A stretch of DNA of 10,901 nucleotides from CAYYBZ01 sp964470285 [NCBI: uncultured Oligoflexia bacterium] (GTDB lineage Bacteria; Bdellovibrionota_G; CAYYBZ01), in NCBI GenBank assembly GCA_964470285.1, contig CAYYBZ010000021.1, positions 1 to 10,901 of the forward strand. The letters are read 5' to 3'. The notes beneath the pieces are model-generated. The model was given only the letters and a program-made list of their open reading frames with translations, made no database searches and was not told the origin of the DNA. Within the stretch, counting starts at the first letter, position 1. Each line of letters opens with the position of its first letter. A program made the translations under genes and the position numbers. Below are positions 1-6,656 of the stretch, piece by piece.

Positions 1-991
1 TGTAGTTTTTAACCCTCCAAACGCCAAGGGTATTTCTGGCATCCTCCTCGGCAGAGCGTTTGGCTTTGAGATTGTCGACTAAACCTGTAAGAGTTACCGA
101 ACCGTTGTTTACCTCGGTGTTGATCTCGAAAGAGTAAACCCTAGGGTCAAAAAGAAAAGCGTCTTCAACTGCTCTTTTGATCTTTGAATCCGGTTTTATT
201 GCTATTCTGCTTTTGCGGCGAAGTTCGTCTCTTGCCCACCATTTGACTTTAAGCGCTTCGTCGTTTACGGATTTGACGCCGGTTATCCAGGCATCCGTGT
301 AAGCATCGGTTTTTTCGGCGGCGCTTCCTACAGTTCCTGAAAGGGTTACATTTCCGTTATTTACGCTTACATTTATAAGGCCGTCCTGGACATAGGGATC
401 GAATTCAAGGTTTCTTACAATCTCGGTTTTAAGTTCGTAATCGGGACGTGTAGTATTGATATCTATACCGATGCGGTTTTTTATATCTTTTACACCTATG
501 ACTCCCTTTGCGACCTTTTCACAGAGCTCTTTTTCCGAATAGGAATCAACGCTGCCCGTAAGTGTAACAATGCCGCTTTTAACAATGGTGTCGATATCAT
601 AGGAATCGGTTGCAGGATCTGTCAATAACGTGGCCATAACGTCACTTTTGATCTGACTATCCGATCTGTAAACTGGTTTGACATTCATGTTGTTTACTAC
701 CGATCGTACGCCCTTAATACTCTTAGCTATTCTTATTGCCCTGTCTTTTTCCAGCATGTCGTTAACTGTGCCTGAAAGCGTTACTATTCCGTTCGTTATG
801 TTAATGTCTATTAGATGAGACGAGACCATCGGATCAAAAAGCAAGTCTGAATCAAGGGCATTTTTTATATCTACATCCTTGATATCGGGGCTTTTTGACT
901 TTGCCATGCTCATAAGATTAGGCAATATTGAAAAACTCGCTGCCAGTAACATTACCAGGAAAAATGAAAATAATTTTGTGTTCTTTATGAT
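1..991 (-). CDS. Periplasmic protein with at least four BON domains (OsmY-like), 3' end outside window
   Basis: An open frame of 330 codons with no stop before the left edge. Residues 1-30 form a signal peptide: a Lys near the start (K3, K6), then a hydrophobic core ending around AAS...SMA. Four BON repeats follow at about 37-105, 110-180, 184-252 and 265-330, each carrying the hallmark G-x-V-T-L-S/T-G strand (NGIVTLSG, SGIVTLTG, NGNVTLSG, NGSVTLTG). BON domains are known to bind phospholipid surfaces and protect the envelope under osmotic stress; that role here is inferred. The start is odd. A strong AAAGGAGGT (998-1006) is followed after 6 nt by ATC and then ATA, with no ATG, GTG or TTG at the proper distance. 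The first in-frame ATG (residue 14) would cut into the signal peptide and remove its basic end. I place the start at the ATC. The gene lies 69 bp after a universal stress gene on the same strand and may be cotranscribed with it. Confidence 0.85.
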   Translation of the reverse strand, partial: MIKNTKLFSFFLVMLLAASFSILPNLMSMAKSKSPDIKDVDIKNALDSDLLFDPMVSSHLIDINITNGIVTLSGTVNDMLEKDRAIRIAKSIKGVRSVVNNMNVKPVYRSDSQIKSDVMATLLTDPATDSYDIDTIVKSGIVTLTGSVDSYSEKELCEKVAKGVIGVKDIKNRIGIDINTTRPDYELKTEIVRNLEFDPYVQDGLINVSVNNGNVTLSGTVGSAAEKTDAYTDAWITGVKSVNDEALKVKWWARDELRRKSRIAIKPDSKIKRAVEDAFLFDPRVYSFEINTEVNNGSVTLTGLVDNLKAKRSAEEDARNTLGVWRVKNY

Positions 992-997
992 GAATGC

Positions 998-1006
998 ACC
1001 TCCTTT
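998..1006 (-). promoter_or_regulatory. Strong Shine-Dalgarno of the BON gene without a standard start codon
   Basis: Read on the minus strand the bases are AAAGGAGGT, a near-perfect anti-16S match. Six bases later the reading frame of the signal peptide shows ATC, then ATA, then AAG. This site decides the start: the spacing fits ATC (6 nt) or ATA (9 nt). A sequence error turning ATG into ATC would give the same picture. Confidence 0.65.
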
Positions 1007-1028
1007 CAGGCGTTTAAAGATTAATTAT

Positions 1029-1046
1029 TTTTTTTAATTAAAAAAA
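1029..1046. repeat. 18-bp A/T-only perfect palindrome between usp and BON gene
   Basis: The bases TTTTTTTAATTAAAAAAA form a perfect palindrome in the 69-bp gap between the second universal stress gene and the BON gene. It has no G-C pairs, so it is a poor intrinsic terminator. It could be intrinsically bent or UP-element-like DNA in front of a BON promoter. I see no convincing -35/-10 pair next to it. Confidence 0.4.
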
Positions 1047-1060
1047 GGTTATTTATTTAT

Positions 1061-1507
1061 TTATTGTGTCTCCTTTGTTATCAAGAGGGGGATATCCGAC
1101 TCGTTTAAAAGTTTTTCTGCTAAAGAGATATTGAAGTTTGACCTCTTTCCGTTATGCAGAGCCAATATAATAAGATCTGCACCGTTTTCTCTTGCCGATT
1201 TGGCGATCTCTATTTCCGGGGTTCCCCTACAAACCGATGCCAGCACTCGTGTAGTTGAAGGAAATTCATTGTCTAAGATTCTGTTTAAATTTTTTAAGGC
1301 TTCATCTTCGGTATTGCTCTCATGGTCCTTTATCTTTTGGGTTTTGGAAGGGCCCGTAGGAGAAGGTAATACCGGTATAGGTTCAAGGACATGCAGGGCA
1401 ATTACATCTGATTTAAAGTTATTTGATATCTTTCTTGCAGCCTGCACCGCTCTTATCCACGGCCCGGTAAAATCTGCGGCCAGCTGAATTTTCTTTAATT
1501 CAGTCAT
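1061..1507 (-). CDS. Universal stress protein (Usp), short form with degenerate nucleotide motif
   Basis: This 148-residue protein has the single-domain Usp length and alternating beta/alpha pattern: QLAADFTG with D12 at the position of the ATP-contacting Asp, VIALHVLEP (35-43), CRGTPEIEIAKSARENGADLIILALH (93-118) and IPLLIT at the end. The usual G-x2-G-x9-G-S/T loop is not kept: the region 115-131 reads LALHNGKRSNFNISLAE, with Ala in place of the first Gly. I infer that it may not bind ATP in the usual way. The start ATG is supported by GGAG 5 nt upstream. It lies 19 bp after a longer Usp gene on the same strand, so the two are probably cotranscribed and could form homo- or heterodimers. Usp proteins are cytoplasmic and rise during starvation and other stress. 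Confidence 0.88.
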   Translation of the reverse strand: MTELKKIQLAADFTGPWIRAVQAARKISNNFKSDVIALHVLEPIPVLPSPTGPSKTQKIKDHESNTEDEALKNLNRILDNEFPSTTRVLASVCRGTPEIEIAKSARENGADLIILALHNGKRSNFNISLAEKLLNESDIPLLITKETQ

Positions 1508-1526
1508 AAATTCTCCAAAATCACCT

Positions 1527-2111
1527 TTATCCTTGTTTTCTTGTTTGGAAATACCTGTTAAAATCCTTTTCGAGCACTTTAATAGGATTTCCGGATCCGT
1601 AATACTCTTCCGGCAGATTAGTTATTAAATGCTTCTCATAATCGGTTTCTTCGGGGATTTTTTCTTGATCAAGTATGGTAAAAACGGCACATTGAGCTTC
1701 CTCAATAACTCTCTTGGCCACGTTTCCGTAGAGTCTTCCCAGATCTTTTGTATTGCCGTAAAGTCCCATTACAATTGATTTGATATCATATAGCTTTTCA
1801 AGCCTGAGTATCTCGTCCGCAGGGTTGCCTCTTGTTACGTAAGAATAGAAATCTATGTTTGACGGGATAATACAGGACAAATATTGCTCAAAGCGAGCTT
1901 TAAGCATTACAGGTTCATGAAGAGGAATCTTCGAATCGAAACCGTCCAGGTAAGAAGCTTCATTGCTGTTTTGATCTATGTTGGTTTCGATTACATGCAG
2001 AACAGTGAGTTTTGATCTAAAAACCCTTGAAAGTTCGGAGGCTTTTTCTAAAGCTTTCAGAGAATTTTTACTAAAATCTATAGGACATAAAATGTTTTCA
2101 AAACTACACAT
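1527..2111 (-). CDS. Universal stress protein (Usp) with C-terminal extension, ATP-type motif
   Basis: A 194-residue protein. Residues 1-147 are a Usp domain: ENILCPIDFSKNS with D12, LTVLHVIE (35-42), RGNPADEIL (94-102) and the nucleotide loop G116-LY-G119 with nine residues to G129-N130. This matches G-x2-G-x9-G-S/T except for Asn at the last place, so ATP binding is plausible. About 47 extra residues follow (148-194), rich in charged and aromatic residues, including LPEEYYGSGNPIKVLEKDF. I recognise no domain in them. A GGGAGG element 5 nt before the ATG sets the start. A sigma70-type promoter lies about 125 bp upstream. It is the first gene of a likely usp-usp(-BON) unit. The pairing of a motif-intact and a motif-degenerate Usp suggests divided roles, which is inference. 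Confidence 0.9.
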   Translation of the reverse strand: MCSFENILCPIDFSKNSLKALEKASELSRVFRSKLTVLHVIETNIDQNSNEASYLDGFDSKIPLHEPVMLKARFEQYLSCIIPSNIDFYSYVTRGNPADEILRLEKLYDIKSIVMGLYGNTKDLGRLYGNVAKRVIEEAQCAVFTILDQEKIPEETDYEKHLITNLPEEYYGSGNPIKVLEKDFNRYFQTRKQG

Positions 2112-2236
2112 ATCATCCTCCCGATTTTATAGATTATTTATAAGGGACATGTTTTTATTTTCACAAAGCTCACTAAAATTCTTTATGCTTAAAATTATTA
2201 GAATCATGTTTGCTATGCGAATCATTTACATAAAAA

Positions 2237-2265
2237 TGTTTAGCGAAATAATGATGTCCTGTCAA
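2237..2265 (-). promoter_or_regulatory. Sigma70-type promoter for the usp pair
   Basis: On the minus strand a perfect TTGACA (2260-2265) is followed by a 17-bp spacer and TAAACA (2237-2242). The -35 and spacing are ideal and the -10 is weak (3 of 6). Transcription would start near 2230, giving a leader of about 118 nt before the 194-residue Usp. The 203-bp gap 2112-2314 otherwise holds no gene that I can support and no GC-rich terminator hairpin. Confidence 0.55.
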
Positions 2266-2314
2266 CAATAATCTTTCACGGTTTTATAACTATTTGAAAT
2301 GAATATGATTTAAA

Positions 2315-3055
2315 CTATTTATAGGAGGGAGTGACAAGCAACATGGCTTCAATCGGGAGATGGTCTGATAATCCTTTAAATCTTAATTCGGATAAAATTC
2401 TTGCGCTTTTTAATTCCAGATTTTTAAAGTAGATCCGGTCAAGGCGCAGAAAAGGCAAAAGTGAGGGATAAGTCCTGGCATAATGACCGTGTTCAAAATT
2501 AAAGGCCTCTTTGAGGGATAAGGATCTTTCCCAGTCAGCTAAAGGTGCGTTTTTCCAGCTGTTGAAATCCCCGGTTACTATAAGAGGTTCTTTATTATCT
2601 ATTTTCTTTTCGATATACTTTTTAAGTATATTTATTTGAAACTCTCTTTCCTTAAAAGACAGTCCAAGATGTGTATTTATTACCGTAAGAAAGCAGGATT
2701 CGCTAATTCTTATTCGTGCAGCCAGAGCTCCTCTTGGTTCGCGTTTCCGATATTTCAGATTAAGATTTTCGTATGACTCAATATCGTAGCTTGATAAAAC
2801 GGCATTGCCCTGATGACCGTCAGGGAAGACCGCATTTCTGCCGTATGCTCTAAAAGTCCATATATGATCTGCAAAATCTTCAAGGACAGCTTGAGTGTTT
2901 TCCGGGCTGCCCCAGACCTCCTGCAGGCATATTATATCGGCGTTTGAAGAGGCGAGCACACGGCTTATTTTACCAAGAAGCGATCTTTTCTTATAAGTGC
3001 TAATGCCTCGGTGAATATTGTAGGTTACTACTTTAAAGATGTTTTTATCATTCAT
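2315..3055 (-). CDS. Endonuclease/exonuclease/phosphatase-family hydrolase (YbhP-like context)
   Basis: A complete 246-residue protein of the Mg-dependent EEP superfamily (DNase I, sphingomyelinase and inositol-phosphatase fold). Visible motifs in order are VTYNIHRG (N13), CLQEVWGS (metal-binding E46), NTHLG (H129), TGDFN (D163, N165), LDRIY (D206) and LSDHLP (D231, H232 at the catalytic end). All active-site residues appear present. There is no signal peptide, so the enzyme is probably cytoplasmic. It begins only 2 bp after the stop of the phospholipase D-VTT gene and has no strong Shine-Dalgarno of its own, which suggests translational coupling. The pairing recalls E. coli ybhP next to clsB (ybhO). 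A role in phospholipid metabolism is therefore inferred; a nuclease role cannot be excluded from sequence alone. Confidence 0.9.
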   Translation of the reverse strand: MNDKNIFKVVTYNIHRGISTYKKRSLLGKISRVLASSNADIICLQEVWGSPENTQAVLEDFADHIWTFRAYGRNAVFPDGHQGNAVLSSYDIESYENLNLKYRKREPRGALAARIRISESCFLTVINTHLGLSFKEREFQINILKKYIEKKIDNKEPLIVTGDFNSWKNAPLADWERSLSLKEAFNFEHGHYARTYPSLLPFLRLDRIYFKNLELKSARILSELRFKGLSDHLPIEAMLLVTPSYK

Positions 3056-3057
3056 AT

Positions 3058-5184
3058 TTATGAAAATCGCTTTCTTATAAAGTTCAGAAGCAATAAGCCT
3101 CCCGAGACTACAAGAATAAGAACCGCGAATTTACCCAGTGAAGGACCTTTCAAAAGGGCTATTAAGCTTTTTTGAAAAAATACAAGGCTTACTGTTCCGG
3201 GTAATATTCCTATCAGGGTACCTGCAAGGTATTTTATCAAAGGAAATCTTACCGCTCCGAATACGAAATTTTCAAGGCTGAAAGGAGTAATGGGAAGAAA
3301 TCTTATCCCGATAACGGGCAGCAGACCCTTGTTTTTTATTTTTTCTGTTATCTTCTTAAGGCGGAAACCGAAAAACCGCGAGATTTTTCTTCCACCCAGC
3401 AGATAGCCTGTAAAATAACCGGCAAGGGCGTTAAGAAGCGTTCCCGAAAGTATATAAATGAAAGACTCCACGGTGCCAAATAAGGTACTAACGGAGATGA
3501 TAAGCAGGTTTATCGGTATGAACAATATGCTTGCAAGCACAAATACCGATAAGACCCACAGCGAAGAGAAGGGGGAATCCCTGAAAGCGTTAACCGCCCC
3601 GCTTATCCCTTCCAGACTGTAAATATTTTCAGATTCAGTCAGGCATATTAACGAAAAAATAAGGACTGCAATGCCAAGAATTATTCCCGTCAGCAGCCAT
3701 TTTTTTAAAGAACCTGATTTAACTTCTTTCCAACTTCCGTAAACAAAATCGTCAAGCACCTCTTCGGCTTCCATGGTTTTTTCCCAGTCGCCCAGTTGAG
3801 TATCGCTAATTAACTCTTCCACTTCGTCGAATTCCGACGGTTCGACAACCCGTAGAGTGCGCCCGTCTTCCTTCTCTTTAATCATACCCTTAAGACCGCT
3901 TTCGAACAGTTTTGATTCCTCGAATGTGTCGTCATTTATTTGTGTATATTCTTTTAAAAGCCGGTTTCTGAAAGTTTTGATGACCGAATCGGCTCTTTTA
4001 TGATCATTGCTGTTCTCGTAAAGAACGGCGCTTAGTTCGGTATCCAGTCCCATTGACCTGTTGCTTAAGTTCGCCGAACCGACAAGTGCATAGTTGTTAT
4101 CAACAATCATGAGCTTGCTGTGCAGTTTTAATCTGTAAGCCGGATTGTTTTTCATAACCGGAGAGAATATCTCAAGCCTTTTAAATCTGTCGGCGTCGTA
4201 AAGATCACGTATACGTCTTTTTCTTATTGACCACATGATCTTTTCTTCAAGCCAGCCGGTCCAGTGTTCCGGCAGTATTATGAGAATTCTGGGGCCCGAC
4301 TCTGAGTTTAAGGATTTAATAAGGGCGTCGGTTACGGCCGAACTTGTGAGGTATTGATTTTCTATAAATATAAATTTCCCTGCGCTTTCAATAAGCGATA
4401 AGAATATTTGCTCGATTTCCTTGACTGCCGGGTAATTCTTATACTTTCCAAAGGTTCTGGAAAGAGCACATGCGAGATATTTGAAGGGGATGCCGGTTGC
4501 TTTAAATTCCTTAGCAAGGGTTTTTTCCCTTCTCATTTCAGGGACCTTAGATATATGCTTATCTACCGCTCTTTGCCATCTTTTCCTGAAATGCTTTCCG
4601 ATATTAAGTGCGGGCTCGCCTTTAAGCATTACCTGAACATCGTGAAAAGGATAATAATCCTTACCGGCAGGGTCTTTTCTTAAGGGGTTGTCCGGAGCGT
4701 GATCCGAATCATCCCATCTTGCGCCGGTAAGGTCAATTCCCCCCAGAAATGCATAAGCATCGTCTACTACAACCAGTTTCTCATGATGTGAAGCGCCAAG
4801 GGGATGTTCATCGTCCATTTCAAAATCGATCTTTTTTCCGGATTTCCACTCAAATTTTATTTCCGGAAAGCTTTCCCGCTTAAGGAGAAACAGCGTAGTA
4901 AAATCCCAGGCCAGAATATAAACTCTTAGATCTTTTTTCTTTTTTACAAGGGTGTTGAGAAGATCACCAAGAACCACGGGATGATCGGCTCTTTGGGCTG
5001 ATTGCCCTTTTAAAAGTTCAAGGCGGCTGTGTATGTCCCATCCGGCTATGTAGATACTGTGTTCTGCCGTAATAAATGCATTATAAACCGTTTCAAAATA
5101 ATCCCTGGCATCTATTATAAAGGAACCTTCGCAAGACCCGGAAATTTTAAAACAGTTTTTCCCTTCTTCGAATATGTGTTTCAT
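3058..5184 (-). CDS. Phospholipase D / cardiolipin synthase-like protein fused to a VTT (DedA-like) membrane domain
   Basis: A 708-residue two-part protein. Residues 1-410 are a phospholipase D unit with both catalytic HxKx4D motifs: H134-E-K136...D141 in ASHHEKLVVVDD and H355-S-K357...D362 in LKLHSKLMIVDN, each followed by the usual G-S/G-x-N/D-L segment. Residues 411-490 are an acidic linker. Residues 495-706 are hydrophobic, with about five or six membrane segments, and match the VTT/SNARE-associated family: FIPINLLIISVSTLFG (555-570), GTLLNALAGYFTGYLLG (581-597) and RFLPITPFSLENFVFGA (628-644). PLD enzymes hydrolyse or transfer phosphatidyl groups, and VTT/DedA proteins move lipids across membranes. 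The fusion could make and distribute phospholipid at the inner membrane (inference). The ATG at 5184 has no clear Shine-Dalgarno, so expression may be low or the start slightly different. The EEP gene follows 2 bp later. Confidence 0.92.
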   Translation of the reverse strand: MKHIFEEGKNCFKISGSCEGSFIIDARDYFETVYNAFITAEHSIYIAGWDIHSRLELLKGQSAQRADHPVVLGDLLNTLVKKKKDLRVYILAWDFTTLFLLKRESFPEIKFEWKSGKKIDFEMDDEHPLGASHHEKLVVVDDAYAFLGGIDLTGARWDDSDHAPDNPLRKDPAGKDYYPFHDVQVMLKGEPALNIGKHFRKRWQRAVDKHISKVPEMRREKTLAKEFKATGIPFKYLACALSRTFGKYKNYPAVKEIEQIFLSLIESAGKFIFIENQYLTSSAVTDALIKSLNSESGPRILIILPEHWTGWLEEKIMWSIRKRRIRDLYDADRFKRLEIFSPVMKNNPAYRLKLHSKLMIVDNNYALVGSANLSNRSMGLDTELSAVLYENSNDHKRADSVIKTFRNRLLKEYTQINDDTFEESKLFESGLKGMIKEKEDGRTLRVVEPSEFDEVEELISDTQLGDWEKTMEAEEVLDDFVYGSWKEVKSGSLKKWLLTGIILGIAVLIFSLICLTESENIYSLEGISGAVNAFRDSPFSSLWVLSVFVLASILFIPINLLIISVSTLFGTVESFIYILSGTLLNALAGYFTGYLLGGRKISRFFGFRLKKITEKIKNKGLLPVIGIRFLPITPFSLENFVFGAVRFPLIKYLAGTLIGILPGTVSLVFFQKSLIALLKGPSLGKFAVLILVVSGGLLLLNFIRKRFS

Positions 5185-5232
5185 GTTTTTTAAACGTTTT
5201 AATTAATTTATCGCTTGAAAAAGAAACTAACA

Positions 5233-5268
5233 TACAGATGCTTAAAGTCAATTAGAGTGCCATCTGTA
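5233..5268. promoter_or_regulatory. Inverted repeat flanking a TTGACT box upstream of the PLD-VTT gene
   Basis: The arms TACAGATG (5233-5240) and CATCTGTA (5261-5268) are perfect complements separated by 20 bp. On the minus strand a TTGACT (5246-5251) sits between them, possibly the -35 of the PLD-VTT promoter, but I find only a poor -10 after it. This could be an operator or activator site for the minus-strand lipid genes. RNA hairpin formation is also possible. Confidence 0.4.
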
Positions 5269-5357
5269 AGTTGAAAGATCAGAATTTTACTATCATTTAA
5301 ATGTCCGATATCTAAACCTCAATTTGTCTTTTTGATGAATGAAGTAAAATAAGGGTA

Positions 5358-5388
5358 TTGACAATATCCAATTGGAAATTGTTAAAAT
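5358..5388 (+). promoter_or_regulatory. Promoter of the baeRF-adenylate kinase-DJ-1 cluster
   Basis: A perfect TTGACA (5358-5363) is followed by TAAAAT (5383-5388) at 19 bp, or TTAAAA at 18 bp. The spacer is longer than ideal, as in promoters that need an activator or are tuned by DNA twist. The start would be near 5395, about 38 nt before the GTG. An A/T hairpin (AAAAATT-TAT-AATTTTT, around 5393-5409) lies in the leader. Confidence 0.55.
5362..5381. promoter_or_regulatory. 20-bp operator-like dyad inside the baeRF promoter
   Basis: CAATATCCAATTGGAAATTG is symmetrical in 9 of 10 base pairs, with a perfect 10-bp core TCCAATTGGA. It overlaps the end of the -35 box and fills the spacer up to the -10. 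That is the classic place for a dimeric repressor, or for a regulator of the long-spacer (MerR-like) kind. No regulator gene is in the window. Confidence 0.45.
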
Positions 5389-5432
5389 AATAAAAATTTA
5401 TAATTTTTATTTTTAACCCGAAAGGCGGAAAA

Positions 5433-6584
5433 GTGCATCACATAACTTTAAAAAACATAAAATTGCTAAGTGAAGCCAAAGGAGAAAATCTTGTTACGCT
5501 TTATTTGCCCACAGTAGTGAAGGGAAAAGAGACACAGCAAAACAGGGTCAGATTCAAGAATCTTATTCAAAAAACCGAGGCCGGACTTAAAGAGCGCGGT
5601 TTCAGTCCGAAAAAGACAGGCAAATTTTTAAAACCTGCATACAAACTGTTAGAAAACACCATCTTCTGGGGTTATCAGGAAAGGGGATTGGCGGTTTTTA
5701 TTTCTGCCGACGGATTCGAGTATTACAGATTACCTGTGGAAGTACCCGATACACTTTACATAGGCAAAAGGTTCAACCTTAAACCTGTACTCAAACTTTA
5801 CGAAAGCAACGGACGTTATGCAGTGCTGTGTCTTGAGCTTGAGGAGCCCAGGGTCTATCTGGGCGACAAATACAAGGTTTGGCCGGTAGATATTGAGGAT
5901 CAGATCAATGGATTTACGCAAATCCTGAACGAGTACAATCCGCAAAAAAGCCTGCAGTTCAGGACGGGAATACAGACAGACGGCGCAGGCAGATCGGCCA
6001 CTTTTCACGGACACGGGTCCGGCAAGGAAAAACAAAAAAAATATATGGCCCAGTATTTCAGAAAACTCGATAAGGTCCTTAATAATAAGCTGGAGAACAA
6101 GTCGCATCCCCTGATTCTGATCGGCCTTGACCACCTTGTTTCCATATACAGGGAAGTTTCAAGTTATCCGAATATCGAAAAAGAATTTGTAAATGTGAAT
6201 CCTAAAGAGCTAGATGAGATGCTGGTTCACTCAAAGACTTGGGAAATTGTACAACCCCGTTTCATAGACGATACAAAAAAGATAAAGGAGGAATATCTAA
6301 AACACTCCAGATCGGATCTTGCATCTTGCGACGTTAAAGATATCGTAAGATCTTCCTTTTACGGAAAGACTAAATATCTCTGTGTGTGCATAGGCAGGCA
6401 GAAATGGGGTAACTTTGATCCTGAAAGCAATAAAGTGGAGCTTTATGCAGAGGCAAAGACAGATTCAAGAGAGCTTCTTAATTATTCGGCCCTCCAGACA
6501 ATAATCAACAGCGGTAAAGTTTACGCTCTGGAAGAAAGCGAGATGCCCTGCGATTGTGAAATGGCGGCCGTCTACAGGTATTAA
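5433..6584 (+). CDS. baeRF3-type archaeo-eukaryotic release factor-like protein
   Basis: A complete 383-residue protein of the bacterial eRF1/Pelota-like (baeRF) families. The N-terminal signature YLPTVVKGKETQQNRVRFKNL spans residues 24-44. A middle eRF1-like domain (about 120-245) carries the conserved FHGHGSGKE loop (191-199), which stands where eRF1 has its catalytic GGQ loop, followed by YFRKLDKVL (208-216). The C-terminal L7Ae/Pelota-like part (about 255-383) ends in the typical pattern LLNYSALQTIINSGKVYAL...MPCDCEMAAVYRY. Proteins of this group are thought to act on stalled ribosomes or peptidyl-tRNA, but bacterial members are little tested, so the activity is inference. The start is GTG, 5 nt after a GGCGG element. 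It is the first gene of the plus-strand cluster and has its own promoter with an internal dyad. The next gene starts 72 bp after its stop. Confidence 0.85.
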   Translation: MHHITLKNIKLLSEAKGENLVTLYLPTVVKGKETQQNRVRFKNLIQKTEAGLKERGFSPKKTGKFLKPAYKLLENTIFWGYQERGLAVFISADGFEYYRLPVEVPDTLYIGKRFNLKPVLKLYESNGRYAVLCLELEEPRVYLGDKYKVWPVDIEDQINGFTQILNEYNPQKSLQFRTGIQTDGAGRSATFHGHGSGKEKQKKYMAQYFRKLDKVLNNKLENKSHPLILIGLDHLVSIYREVSSYPNIEKEFVNVNPKELDEMLVHSKTWEIVQPRFIDDTKKIKEEYLKHSRSDLASCDVKDIVRSSFYGKTKYLCVCIGRQKWGNFDPESNKVELYAEAKTDSRELLNYSALQTIINSGKVYALEESEMPCDCEMAAVYRY

Positions 6585-6656
6585 GAAGAATCTATGTTTT
6601 AAAAAAAGAATGATATATGGAAAAAGGTTCGGAAATAAGAATATAAGGAGACAATT

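Noticed and set aside
1028-1048. A/T palindrome as an intrinsic terminator of the usp pair
   Set aside because: The stem has no G-C pairs, so it would be too unstable to count as a terminator.
1978-2271. A 97-codon plus-strand frame over the start of the long Usp gene
   Set aside because: Half of it is antisense to a clear Usp domain, and the rest crosses the usp promoter region. The translation resembles no family.
5433-6584. baeRF gene read as a canonical class I release factor
   Set aside because: It has no GGQ and no PxT/SPF anticodon-like motif. The YLPTVVKGKETQQN and FHGHG signatures are those of the baeRF group.
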